A DNA stretch of 64,000 nt, taken from Proteromonas lacertae (Eukaryota > Sar > Bigyra > Opalinata > Proteromonadidae). Location: the NCBI GenBank assembly GCA_002245135.1, contig NGBS01000875.1, positions 62,001 through 126,000 on the forward strand, in the 5' to 3' direction. The notes under the pieces were generated by a model that saw only the letters and a list, made by a program, of their open reading frames with translations, was not told where the DNA came from and did not search any database. Shown here in pieces: positions 35,211-48,352 of the stretch (the stretch's first letter is position 1; every line of letters begins with the position of its first letter). A program made the translations under genes and the position numbers.

Positions 35211-38200
35211 TTAATTAAAGATTTTAGAACTTCTGTATAGTTTTCTTACTTTCTTTGGTACAGACTTTTTCTCATCATCACCTTCATTGGATTTTCGTTT
35301 AGTACTATCTCTTTTGTTCTCTTCTTCATCAATTTCGTCAACAACTGGCAATTTATTCTCTCTCTTTGATGCAACTTTGTCAACATAATTGTTAATTTCA
35401 TCTATCAAGCTTTTTGGGCATGAACTATCATTAATTGAAGAAGATGAGTTGTGATTTGATAGTTTTCTTTGTGTTAAAATACCTGTTAATGATTTTCTAG
35501 TTGATTTCTGTGTAAAACTTTTACTTGGCTGTCTAAATGTCATTTTAACGTCATTCTTCTTTTCACATTCTCTTAAATAATTCTCAATCTTAATTTCTGG
35601 TGGTAAATTTTCTTTTTCTCTATTCTTACACTTACTTTCACAACATTTACAATCTGGACCACATTTTTTATTGAATTTATTACAGAAACATCTGCTAGTT
35701 CCACAAGTGCTTGTTTCTGTACAATAACATCCTTTACCTGTTAATAATAGACTAATTTCATCTTTCTGTTCAGCAGTTTTCTTTGTTTTTCTCTTTGTTT
35801 TTTCTTTTTCTTTTTCTTTATTATTATTATGGTTTGTATTGGTAATATTGTCTGTATATTCATCATCATCATCATTTTCATTGTATTCTTCTTCATCTTC
35901 ATTATTATTATTATTGGGTGTTTTCCATGTCATCATTTTCTTCTTCTTCTACATTCAATTCACCTAAATCATCATCATTCAATTCATTTGCTACACGTAA
36001 TATAGTTGGAGTGTCAAGATCCTCTTCATTATTATTATTAGATTCATTTATCTTCTTTATTTTTTGGAATAATGGAGTAGCAATTGGTTTATTGCTATTT
36101 TCTTCATCTGATTTATTCATTAAACAATTCATTCTTTCCTTCAAATTAGAATTTTCATTAGATAATATCTTTACTTTTTCAGCATATACATTCAATTGAT
36201 TCTGAATCAATGGAATCATTACTTCTGTTGACTTATTCAAATCATCTCCAACTCCATTCTCATGGATAGATAACATACAATTCAATAATTCATTATTCTG
36301 GGCAAATTCCTCATTTGAACTCTTTTGTATTTTCTTTAACTCTTCAATCTGATCAGTTAAGTTAATTGCATTAACTCCACTCTGTACACAAATATCTAAT
36401 AGATAATCCAATGCTCTAAGTGATTCTTGTAATGTATGTAAGTTATCCCATAACTTCTTTCTATCAAATTTATTATTTTCATTTAATCTTTCATTTAATT
36501 CTTTAATTTCAGTTTCACAATATATTATTTCATCATTAATACTTTGTAATTTATCAAATACTTCTGTTGGTTTAATAGTTCTCATTATATACTTCTTTTG
36601 GACTAATAATGCTTTCTTTGAATTTTTAGCTCGTTCTAATTGAATAGAATCACTTTCTCTTTTGATTAATATATCATATCCTTTCTTCAACCATGTTAAA
36701 TCAATCTTCTTTCTCATTGCATCATTCATAGATCTTGCTTGATTCTTATTATTAATTTGTAGTAATAATTTACTGATTTTAGTATCTCTTTCTTGTAGTT
36801 GCCTTTCTAATTTACTTTGGACTTTTTGTGCCATATTTTGACTCTTCATATTCTGTAGTTGTTGTTTTCTTTCTTCTTTCTTCATTTGTACGATTTGTTT
36901 TTCATATTTCTTTATATCTTCTCTCCATTTCTTTGATTCTTCTTTTATTTGTTTTTGTAAATTAACTCTTTGTTGTTTAATCTCTTGAATTTCTCTTTCT
37001 AATTTTTGAATTGTATTTGCATCTCTCATTCTCTTAATTTCTAATTGTTTATAATACCTTTCCTTCTTTTCATATTCTTTTATTTGAGATTCCAATTCTT
37101 TCAATTTCATTAGATGTTTTTGTAATGATTCTTTACCTTCACTTTTCTGTTTTAATTGTTCTATTTTTAACATTAATTCTTTCTTTTCTTTTGTCAATTG
37201 TTCAATCTTTCTAATCGCTTCTTTATTCTTTTCTTTAATATTTTCTATTGATTCACACTGTGAGGTTGTTTGTTGTAATGCTTTTATCTTTTCATTTAAT
37301 TGTTCTGTTAACTCTTTGAATTTCGATCTACTCTCAATAGTTGGATCAATTTGACTAGGATCTTCTTCGAATTCTTCTTGCTCATTATTATTATTATTAT
37401 TATAAATTTCATTCTCATCCATGTCATCCATATCTAAATCAATATCATCATCTAAATTGATATTTCCAGTAGCATTGGATCTTAACATAATTATTTCACT
37501 CTTTAATTCTTCAATCTCTTTTAATCTTGCTTCAACTACACTTATTTCTTCGCTAACACCACTAATATCGAATGGAATGTGATTCTTTTGTAATAACAAC
37601 ATTATTTCATCTCTTTCTTTATTAATCTCAAATGTATCTTGTTTTAATTGACTATTTTCTATCTTTAATCTTTGATTTGTTTTTCTTAACATACATAATT
37701 CAGTTTCAGCTACTTTGTTCTTTTGTTCCAATGTTGCAATTGCTAATTTCATTGTGTCTATTATCTCATTATTCTTTGAATTATTATTATTATTATTAAA
37801 GTTATTATTAGATTTAATATTACCTCCATTCTTTAACACAGCTAATTCATATTGCAACTCCTTCACTTTTTGTCTCAATCTATTAGCCTCAGCACTATCA
37901 CTTTCCTTATTAATGATTGGCTTATTCTTAATCTGTCTTGCTCTATCAGCATATCTCAATGTATTCAAAGTCTCTGAATAATTCATATCAGCTGGACTAA
38001 CACATGCTATCATCACTGTTCTACTGTTACCACCTAATGAATCTTGTAATAATCTCGTTAATTTACTAACACGATAAGGTATATGGTTATTATTGTTACT
38101 GTTGGAATTATTATTTCTTTCATCACATAAAGCACTGATTACATTACCCAAAGCGAGTAAACCACAATTTATACTAATACCTTCTTTAAATGTATCTCCT

Positions 38201-38987
38201 TCAGCACCAGTCTTTTTAACACTTTCACTACCAGCTAAATCAACTAAATGAAACTTTGCAGATACACTTCCTTCTTCACTATCATCATCTTCGATATGTA
38301 TTATGATTGTACAAATTGCATGGCGATCTACTGGATTGTTCATTCATATTTGTACTAGCTGTACTACGATGAATTGATCCTTTGTGCATTTCGTATAAGA
38401 ATTCTTCAACACTTCCTATGGAGACTGTTGTTAAACCTGGAACGGTTATATCTCCATCTGCTCCTTCACGAATTGCTAAATTTGTTTGAGTTGGATCTGG
38501 TGCGAACAAATCATGTATAATTTCTTTATGGATTTCAAGAAAACTTGTTTCTATCTTGATGTTTTTATTTGGATGTATCTGTTTCTCTGCTTCTATTCTG
38601 GAAAATATATCATTTACTACTCTTGGTATTATTCCAACCTGATTTTCACCAAGTGAGTTATAATCATCACTAGTTCCCATTGTATATGTCTTACCTGATC
38701 CTGTTTGGCCATATGCAAATACTGTTGGCATTGTATCCTTGAAAGAACCCTTTTACGAGAGATTGAATACAAGAGGAGTATATTTCTTCTTGAGATGATA
38801 ACTCGTCATATGCAAAATCAAATGTATATGATTTATCTTTGCCTGCACAAACTTGGCCTGTTCCAGGCACTACAGAGACAGTTTCTAAAGATCCTTTTAA
38901 AATTTCACTTTCTACCATTGGCCTTATTCTAACAGCTACTCTTACTGGGATAGATCCACCTTCATTCGTGCTGCTATTCTCATCCAT
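35211..38987 (-). CDS. KIF4: Kinesin-4 (KIF4-type chromokinesin)
   Basis: An intronless gene of about 1257 aa. The motor starts [10 protein letters not shown] and contains [12 protein letters not shown] (P-loop), NMNEQSSRS (switch I), VDLAGSE (switch II) and [20 protein letters not shown] long coiled coil follows. Near residues 1080-1110 a Cys-rich block ([20 protein letters not shown], then CGPDCKCC) matches the KIF4 C-terminal CRD. KIF4 binds chromatin and midzone microtubules in animals. The frame is broken at three places by one extra base each: just before the P-loop (about 38726), in switch I (about 38323) and in the acidic linker (35911-35936). All conserved motifs are otherwise intact, so I favour consensus errors over a pseudogene. 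Its promoter has TTCAAATTTGAA-type repeats. Confidence 0.85.
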
Positions 38988-39148
38988 GTTTTATAATGAA
39001 TTAAACTTTCTAAAATTCAAATTTGAAAATTCAAACGTCTATTTTTTAAAAATTGATTATAGAATGAGATATAAGGATGAATAAAGATGATGATGAAAAA
39101 TGAAATAACAATAAACAGAATAATAATATAACTATTTTTAAAATTAAT

Positions 39149-39834
39149 CTGATTCACTTCCATATTCAACATCTGAATCATCTTCTTTCTCCTGCTGCAT
39201 TGAAGGTGGATCATCTTCATCTGGGTTGAAAATAATACCTTCACAAGAAGGTTCTGTTTTTATTGGTTGATAAACATTTGGTTGTGGAGGTGGTATAAAT
39301 TGCTGTTGTAGTGGTATAAACTGCTGTGGTTGAAGTGGTTGTTGAAGTTGTGGTGGTTGAAAATGTGGAGGTTGTTGCTGAAATTGCTGTTGTGGTTGTG
39401 GAACTGTTTGTGGTTGATATCCTGATAGTAGATATGTTGGTTGTGGTTGATATTGTGGTTGTGGTTGTTGCTGCTGTTGTTGCTGTTGTTGTTGCTGTTG
39501 TTGTTGCTGTTGTGGTGGAGGTTGAAATGTTTGTGATGGTGGCTGTTTATATTGTTGCTGATATTGTTGTTGAGGTTGTTGCTGCTGTGGCGGTTGTAAT
39601 GTTTGAGCTGGAATATTGTTATTATTAGGGGATAATATGGATATGGGTTAGGGTTTTGCTGATTTTGTGGTTTTTGTCCTTGATTTACTTGTAGACTAGA
39701 TAAACTGCTAGTTGTAGAAGCAGGATAATAACTAGGAGCTTGAGGAATGAATTGAGGCTGTACTTGAAAATTATTTAACTGTTGAGTGGCTGCTGCATAT
39801 TGGATGAAACGATTTTGGATTTTGGATTATTCAT
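39149..39834 (-). CDS. Gln/Pro-rich low-complexity protein
   Basis: On the minus strand the sequence encodes SKIQNRFIQYAAATQQLNNF and PYYP-rich segments, then a long Gln/Pro-rich region with an uninterrupted Gln run near 39464-39514. It ends in an acidic tail (MQQEKEDDSDVEYGSESD). Two one-base shifts are needed, near 39805 and at a C run near 39640, so the gene model is approximate. The opposite strand looks like a Val-rich frame, but that is only the complement of the CAA/CAG repeats. No domain can be named; such regions are common in transcription or RNA-granule proteins. Confidence 0.5.
39464..39514. repeat. CAA/CAG (poly-Gln) repeat
   Basis: Mixed CAA and CAG codons on the minus strand give about 17 consecutive Gln residues in the Gln/Pro-rich gene. 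The mixing of codons suggests selection at the protein level rather than pure microsatellite slippage. Confidence 0.8.
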
Positions 39835-39973
39835 TTATCAATATTACTCTTATGTAAAATCAGCAATATTTAAAAATACAAAAATACAAAATAATACACT
39901 CATCTGTTGTATTTACACACAAAAACATTTTAAAATGCCACATAATCAATATTATATATATTATACTATAATA

Positions 39974-42924
39974 CTATACTGATGGCAATTCAATTTCATC
40001 TATTACTTTCTCTATAAAGGATTTCGCACATTCAAGAACATTATTATCAACCCTTCTATCATTCTTAATAATATTAGGTGAAAGAACAACAGCCATAGCA
40101 TCCCTTCCCATCTTTGTAACATCTGACCATTGAAGTAATTCTTTAAAATAAATCATTATATAGATCAAACAATCACAATTATGTTTAGGCAAAGTCTGTA
40201 TAAAATCTAAAGTCTTTAAATTCTTCTTTATTGAATTGATCATTAATTCCAACTGACAATCAGGAACTATTGGTTCTGTCATATCTCTCAACCATTGTTT
40301 TAATATACCAGCACCAACATGAGCATTTTCAATTAATTTCATTGTTTCATAATAACCTTGATTAATATATTTTACATGAGAATCAACTTGAGATTTTGCT
40401 GGAGATATTCGAAATATTCCTTCATAAGTACCAGCTTGTAAATCATTCAATCTGTTAATTATTCTCTTTAAGAATGAAGGAATCATCATCTTAGGTTCTA
40501 TTGGTGGAATTATAGGATTAGAAATATAAGCAGTAAAATGGCTTTTTATTATATCATTTGATAGTGTTAACAACTTCATATCAGTGATAGAATTATACCA
40601 ATTTATATAGCAATATAACATATAAGCCCATAATTGATGATAATAATACGATTCTATATTAATGGTCCATATTCTACCATCATGAAATTCAATATAGATA
40701 TTAGATCCAGCCCATGGTGCACCTGAAGATATTTGGCTCAATTCTGGATCACCAACTGTAACGGATATATTTGTGATTTCTTCTGGATCAATTGATATTT
40801 TGTGTTGTTGATTAGCTTCTGGATAGAAAAACATTAATGATAATGTTGGATTTAATAGGAAATATCCAATTTGTGTATTATCATCTATTTTCAATGTTAT
40901 ATCTATTCCAGTTGTTAAATTAGTGTAAAAATCATTAGGATCATGTAAAAATGAAGATATATGATTAACAAAATTATTCTTTATTTCAGTTTTACCTAAT
41001 TCTTCATTATTATTGGCTATTATTGCATTAGCATCAATCGCTTTTCCAGAACATTCATACCAATCGAAATAACATCTAAACGCCAATAACCATCTATCTC
41101 TTTCTACTTTATTACTTGCAATAAATACCATAGTATCATCACTATTCAATCCATTCAATATAAATGTTGAATCTATGAATAAATCATTTATTATTTCATC
41201 TCCATGACTACATCGACTTACACTAATAAAACTACGCATTGGAATAATTGCTCTTGATCCTTCCCATGCACTTAAACTTGACACTATTAATGAATCTAAT
41301 AGTGGTGATAAACATACTTGTTTTTCTTTCAAATGATGATCTTCTCCACGAACTAATAACATAAAAGCACCTTTGGTTAATATGTAGTATAAATTATCAG
41401 GTTTAATAAAGGGTGATAATGGTAAATAACTTCTACCAATTCCACTATGTGAACCATAACTACCAACTTTATTGATTAATACTCCATTTTGACATATTAA
41501 TTGATATTTCTCTTCTATATTATATATTTCATCTAATTTTGCATTAAATACACCTTGAGGTAAGGCTTTTTCAGTTAATCCGATCAATAATTCTTTTGTA
41601 AAATCAACTGGTTTTTCTATTCCCATTAATAATTTCAAACTAAAGTAAGATAATGAACCACATACACCAGCTGTAACTGCATTTGATGCTAAGAACTTTA
41701 CAATATAACCAAATAAGAATCTTGAAGGAGGATAGATAGTATAAACACAGGATAATGCAACTAATAATTCAAAACCTTTCCTTCTGCTAGATTCTGATGG
41801 ATTATCTATACATTGACACATTATCTGACAGTATGTTTCATCAATTAAATTCTCACTTTTTATCATCAGATTTTTGATGTTTTCAACTGTTTCAAATGAT
41901 TTTTCATTGGTGGATATCCATTTCTTACTATCTCCCATATAAGATTGTATTAATTTGAATATTTCTAAAGCAGTATCAGCACTACTACAAGCTGGCGAGA
42001 TAGTAAGTGGTATATTCAATGATTTGAAGTGATGAATAGGATCTGGGAGTGTTATTCGCTTTACGAGTGAAATACATTGTTGCATAATCATTAATCTCAA
42101 AATCATCTATTTAAAAAATAATATATATATATATATATAATTATACTTATATCAACTACTAAATCTCTTGTATAATTATATCCTTTATTATTAGAAGGAC
42201 CTAACATTCTTTGACTTTGATTAATTGTTCTACTTAAATCAATAGCAGCTAATCTAGTAAATGAACTGCTATTATTATTATTATTATTAATATTATCCAT
42301 CTTTTCAGTTATATCTGATGTATTTTGAACTTCTAATATACTCTTACGTAAATCAGTATCATTATTATTATGATGACCTGTTATTGACTTTCTACCTGAA
42401 CTATCTTGTGGAGTTTCTAATAAGACATTAGGATTATCTTGAGAGAATGGTGATATTTTGTAGGAGCTACGTAATCTGCTGGACATGTAACGATTAACTA
42501 TGCTTTCAGGATGAGGTGATGGCTTTCCCATTGGGATTATTGGTTCTAAATTATTCTCTGGGAAGAAGCCTTTCTCTCCTAAAACATTGATACAATATGC
42601 CCAATTATTTTTAACAGAAAATACATAGACAGTATCATCTATTGACAAAGATAACACGCTTGGATCATCAGACTCATATTGGTAATTAACTTTGGCAGCA
42701 TATCCAGGAGTACTAACCACTGGTACATCTTCCATACCTGTAGATATCAAAGGAGTCACACATCTTTCATCAACTGGAAAGTTCCATGTAACTAACCCAG
42801 TACTTACTTGATAATAATATAATTCCTTGCTCTGAGGACTTATACAGAATAACCACTTCACAGGAGCTGAGATTTCTGCCATTAAATCTAAAACTGACTC
42901 AAGCCTGTAAGTTTGAATTGTCAT
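39974..42924 (-). CDS. WW-SH3-MyTH4-PH-RhoGAP protein (ARHGAP39/Vilse-like)
   Basis: Two exons (intron 42146-42107) encode about 970 aa. The order is: a WW-like segment (WLFCISPQSKELYYYQVSTGLVTWNFP), an SH3-like segment (YESDDPSVLSLSIDDTVYVF..WAYCINVLGEKGFFPENNL), and a MyTH4 domain. The MyTH4 begins with EINDYATMYFTRKANNT at the exon junction and continues LEIFKLIQSYMGDSK and CQCIDNPSESSRRKGFELL. Two PH-like regions follow, then a C-terminal RhoGAP with EGIFRIS (arginine finger) and VLSPNI. One extra base near 42055 interrupts the MyTH4. WW-MyTH4-RhoGAP is the layout of ARHGAP39/Vilse, which turns off Rac/Cdc42; the added SH3 and PH modules are notable. Confidence 0.8.
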
Positions 42925-42956
42925 TTTAATTTTTAATTTTCTGTTTTTTTATTTTA

Positions 42957-44380
<1,424 letters not shown>

Positions 44381-44472
44381 AGATAATATTGTTTTTTTTT
44401 CATTTTTTAAATTTTCTAACAAATGATATATTATTATTATATTTTTTTTTGTTTTTATATATTATATTAATA

Positions 44473-45682
44473 TTACATATCAATAATTATTTTACCATAA
44501 TGTTTTCCTTCTTTCATTTCTTTCATTGCTTCATTAATTTCTTCTAATTTATAATGTTTATATATTAATGGTTTTATTTTACCTTCTTCATACCATTTAC
44601 ATAGTTGATTTACTCCTTGTTCGATTATTTCAGGTTGATTCTTTTTAAATCCACCTAAATATACTCCGATAATTGAGCTGTTTTTCACTAACACATGATT
44701 CATTGGTATTTGCTGGACATTTCCGCTACTAAATCCAATAATAACTAATCTTATATGTGAATTAAATATACAAATAAAAAAATACCATTAAAATAGGATA
44801 TTTGCATTCCATTTAATAGATTTAAAGCATTTCATAAAAGTATCACCTCCAACTGGATCAAATACAACATTTACACCTCCATTTGTTAATTGTTTAACTT
44901 TATTGCTAAATTCTTTGATTGGTAATTTATCACTTATAATATATTCATTTGGAATACCATATTCTTGCAATATATGTTTCTTTGATTCTTCATGATAAAC
45001 TGCTATTATTTTACTTCCTATTGCTTGAGAGATTTGTATTGCTGCTAAACCTGTTCCACCTGTACTTCCTGTTATTAAAACGCTGTCTTCTGACGTTAAT
45101 TGCGCTTTGTAATGTAGACCAAGGATAGCTGTCTGATAATTCACTCCAAAACTCGAAATTTCATTTAAATTTATATTCTATTATATAAGTAATTTATCTT
45201 TATCAAATACTGATGAAAGCTTATATAAATTACTATCTTGTGTTACTATTTCTTCATTGAATCCTCCATTCTTTGATAATATTCCTAATACTTTATCTCC
45301 TTTCTATTAATAATAATTTTTAACTTTAATTGTTACTTTTACATTTTTAACATTTTCTCCTATTTCTGTCACTACACCAGAGAATTCTAAACCAGGAACG
45401 AATGGACATGTGCTTATTTCTTGATATTTTCCTTCACAACATAATATATCTTACAACTAATAACAAAAATATACCAGCAAAATTCAATCCACAACTAACT
45501 GTTTTTATTCTTACTTCATTCACATTTTCTATATGTTTTGATTGTTGTGAGCATATTACCAACGGTTTTTTGTATTCTTTACATACAGCAGCTTTAATCT
45601 AGCAATAATAAAGTATCTATACACTATAATATCTGTTCAATAATCCTCTGTATTTAGTTAAATTTGATAATTTATTCAACAT
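44473..45682 (-). CDS. Mitochondrial zinc-free quinone oxidoreductase-like MDR enzyme
   Basis: A basic, Ser/Tyr-rich start (MLNKLSNLTKYRGLLNRYYS) looks like a mitochondrial presequence. Introns: 45622-45599, 45474-45450, 45342-45304, 45210-45178, and one near 44700-44780. The N-terminal lobe has GLNFADILCCEGKYQ and PFVPGLEFSGVVTEIGENVKNKGDKVLG; the Rossmann lobe has VLITGSTGGTGLAAIQISQAIGSKIIAV and VNVVFDPVGGDTF; the tail has HYGKIII. This is the NADPH:quinone reductase/prostaglandin reductase 3 branch of medium-chain dehydrogenases. It lacks the zinc-binding Cys cluster. The last join, between KWNANIL and VIIGFSSG, does not resolve in phase and probably holds a one-base indel. Confidence 0.82.
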
Positions 45683-46049
45683 ATCGAGAAAAGAGAAAAA
45701 TAAAAGTCAATCAAACTAGGAATTCGAGCCTGATTTACACAAAGTAACTTAAATGATCGATTAAAAGGTGTTTAAAGATTTAGTAACCATTATCAGAGTA
45801 ATCTATGAAATATTAATCGAAATCTATGTAGAATTAAATCTTGTTCTACCTTTCATATCTTAAATCTATTGTGATATATCTATTACTATTTCAAATTACT
45901 ATTTTTAAATGCATTATCACAAAAGAATAGTCAGATAAATTAGTGTCTAAACAAACCAAATTATTCAAAAATAATAGTCGTTTCAAATATACAAAACTGA
46001 GATATAAATCCAAAAATACAGACAATCAAATATTCTATAAATTCCATCT
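45683..46049. other. Intergenic region, nothing recognised
   Basis: AT-rich sequence between two divergent genes. I found no ORF with exon-like joins, no tRNA box, and no repeat of note. Confidence 0.5.
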
Positions 46050-46814
46050 ATGTTAAATCGCTTTCTATGCATCATGGCAATTATTACTTTACAATTTATT
46101 TACACTGAACAGAAGATTATACCACATATCCCTAAAGTTAAATCATATCTAAGGCAAAGTTTATGTATAAATAATTTTATTTAATAAATAGCATTAATTT
46201 TCGACCAAATTAATATAACCAGTAAAAATATGGTCTATTACACAGTTACTGGGATTGTAAACTATGGAAGATTTGACAATTGTGCGAATGAAACAAGAAA
46301 GGTCGAATTACGATTACAATGTTCAATATTTACGTTTCAGCCAAATAAATTGTCATTTAATTTTTCTAAATCTTCAGAACTGTTAAACTGTTCTGGAAAC
46401 ACAATCTCAACATACACATGCTCAACTGAAAACCCTTATTTTGGATGTGCGGTGTATAATTCAAGTTCAAAACAGATAATTACAACAGATTGGATAGATG
46501 TAACAGAACTAGAACATCATCTCACTAAATTAGTAATAATTTGTCTTATAGTATTTCCAGCGATATTATTAGTAAGTATATGTGGATGTTTATATTATTG
46601 TCTGGATTGTGGTAAATGTATTGAGAAATTAACAGCAAAGAAGCCTGTATATATTCAAATGCCTTCTATGTCTGACGCTGAAGTACATCGTTCTTCTCAA
46701 TCACATTTATTATCACCTCCTAAGTTGAAATTTTCTAGTAGTTACAAAAAGGATGATGATGCTGGAGTTTCTTATGTTCCTGTATCAGAATCACCTGCTA
46801 TTATGGATGATTAG
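46050..46814 (+). CDS. Type I single-pass membrane protein, hypothetical
   Basis: Two exons (intron 46159-46191) give 243 aa: a signal peptide (MLNRFLCIMAIITLQFIYT), an ectodomain with about six Cys and several N-glycosylation sites, one TM helix (LVIICLIVFPAILLVSICGCLYY) followed by juxtamembrane Cys, and a Ser-rich cytoplasmic tail of about 60 aa ending VSESPAIMDD. No domain is recognised. Start choice rests on the in-phase join; a later Met in the second exon would lose the signal peptide. Confidence 0.65.
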
Positions 46815-46935
46815 TTAGATATTCAATTTAAATAGCAAATTTATGATTTTTATTTTTTGATGTAGTTTGGTGTTTAAATCCCATTAAATGAAATTAACAA
46901 AGATGAATAAATAAATGACAATTTAGAAAAATGCT

Positions 46936-47977
46936 TTACAATTTCTTTTTCTTTCTTTTAATTGCATTATCAAGCGCAGATTGACTTCCAACTATATAAT
47001 ATACAAAATCACTAATCCATAACGGTAATATTTCCAAAATATGTGAAACATACCATAAATAATTAGGTAATATCAATAATTCCTCATTATACTCAATACA
47101 TTTCCATATTTCTTTTACTACATATTCGCACTTCAATTCTGGAATAAATAACTTCAATAATCTATATCTAAGACTATTATTTTATATTATAATAAACATT
47201 ATATATATATATATATACTCTCCAGTAAAACTATCTTCAAATAATTCTGTATCTAGCAGATATGGTAATACACATAATAAGTGAATATTCTCAAAATTAT
47301 ACTTTCTAATTTCACATTTTAATGTATTGTGCAAAGACAATAATGCTGATTTAGCACATATATAGTCAATACTATCTGCACATCTATTAGCTATAGCTGT
47401 AATTGAACTTATATTAACAATAAATGATGGAGATTTAGAAAGTGTTGGAATTAATAAAAATATGAGAGTATATGGTGAGATAAAATCGATTTGCATTGTC
47501 TTATTTAAGTCTTCAGGAGTTAAATTAGTTATATTCTTACCTTGCCATATACCTGCATTATTAATTAAACCAATAATCGAAATATCAGTGTGTGTTTTTA
47601 AGAAAGAGTTGATTTTCAATTCAACATCTTTCGAATTTGATAAATCTATTATTAATTCAATAACATCAATATGATATTTTTCAACCAATGATTTACATAC
47701 TTCATCCAACTCATCTCTTTCTATATCTATCAAGATTAGGTTGTATTTTAAATATCCAAGATAATATGACAAACCTAACAATTAAAAATTATCTAAAATA
47801 CTTCTACCAAGTCCATTAGCTGTTCCAGTAATAACAACATAACCATTTGCTTTTAGTTTCCTCTATATTATATATTAAATGCAATATTTCTACCTTCTTC
47901 TTAAATAATCTATCAATTTTGTATGAATCTAACAACACATAAATGAGAAATGAGAAAATGAAAATCAATAAAAACAT
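46936..47977 (-). CDS. ER short-chain dehydrogenase/reductase (3-ketoacyl-CoA reductase/HSD17B12-like)
   Basis: Four exons (introns 47893-47863, 47801-47775, 47218-47174) give 312 aa. An N-terminal hydrophobic anchor (MFLLIFIFSFLIYVLLD) precedes the Rossmann motif TGTANGLG, split across an intron, then LINNAG, NISSI and catalytic YICAK. The C-terminus ends KKKKL, which fits a KKxx ER-retrieval signal like that of HSD17B12. That enzyme reduces 3-ketoacyl-CoA in very-long-chain fatty acid elongation; a steroid or retinol reductase of similar layout cannot be excluded. Confidence 0.82.
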
Positions 47978-48352
47978 ATCCGTTTCATAATTTAAAAAAA
48001 AGCATAATATGATGCATTAAGATGTCACAGACCAAAATAGATTAAAATTATTAATTTTAACATTAATATACCATATATACAGCCAGTCTATAATTCTGTA
48101 TAGATATATGTGATTAATGTGTTAAAAAAAAGAAAATAAAACATAATAGATTATTAAAATGTATTAGAAAGTATTAAATAAAATCAAAAATACTGTAGCT
48201 GTTGAAGATGAAGTATTATTTACTGATTTCTTAAATACAGCTGTAGTTTGATATGATTTTGTAATATTTACAGTTATAAATCATGGTTACATTTGTATTG
48301 TCACAATAATCTCGATGATAATGTGTAACTGTTGAAGAATAGCCGTTACAAA
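47978..48352. other. Intergenic region, nothing recognised
   Basis: AT-rich promoter region between the divergent SDR and M11 genes. Short A-runs and no structure or motif that I could support. Confidence 0.45.

Noticed and set aside
39326-39628. Val-rich open frame on the plus strand
   Set aside because: It is the complement of the Gln/Pro-rich coding sequence on the minus strand; repeated CAA/CAG reads as TTG/CTG/GTT.
45721-45745. A tRNA-like GGAATTCGAGCC segment
   Set aside because: It resembles a T-arm only over a few bases; no acceptor or anticodon stem can be formed around it.
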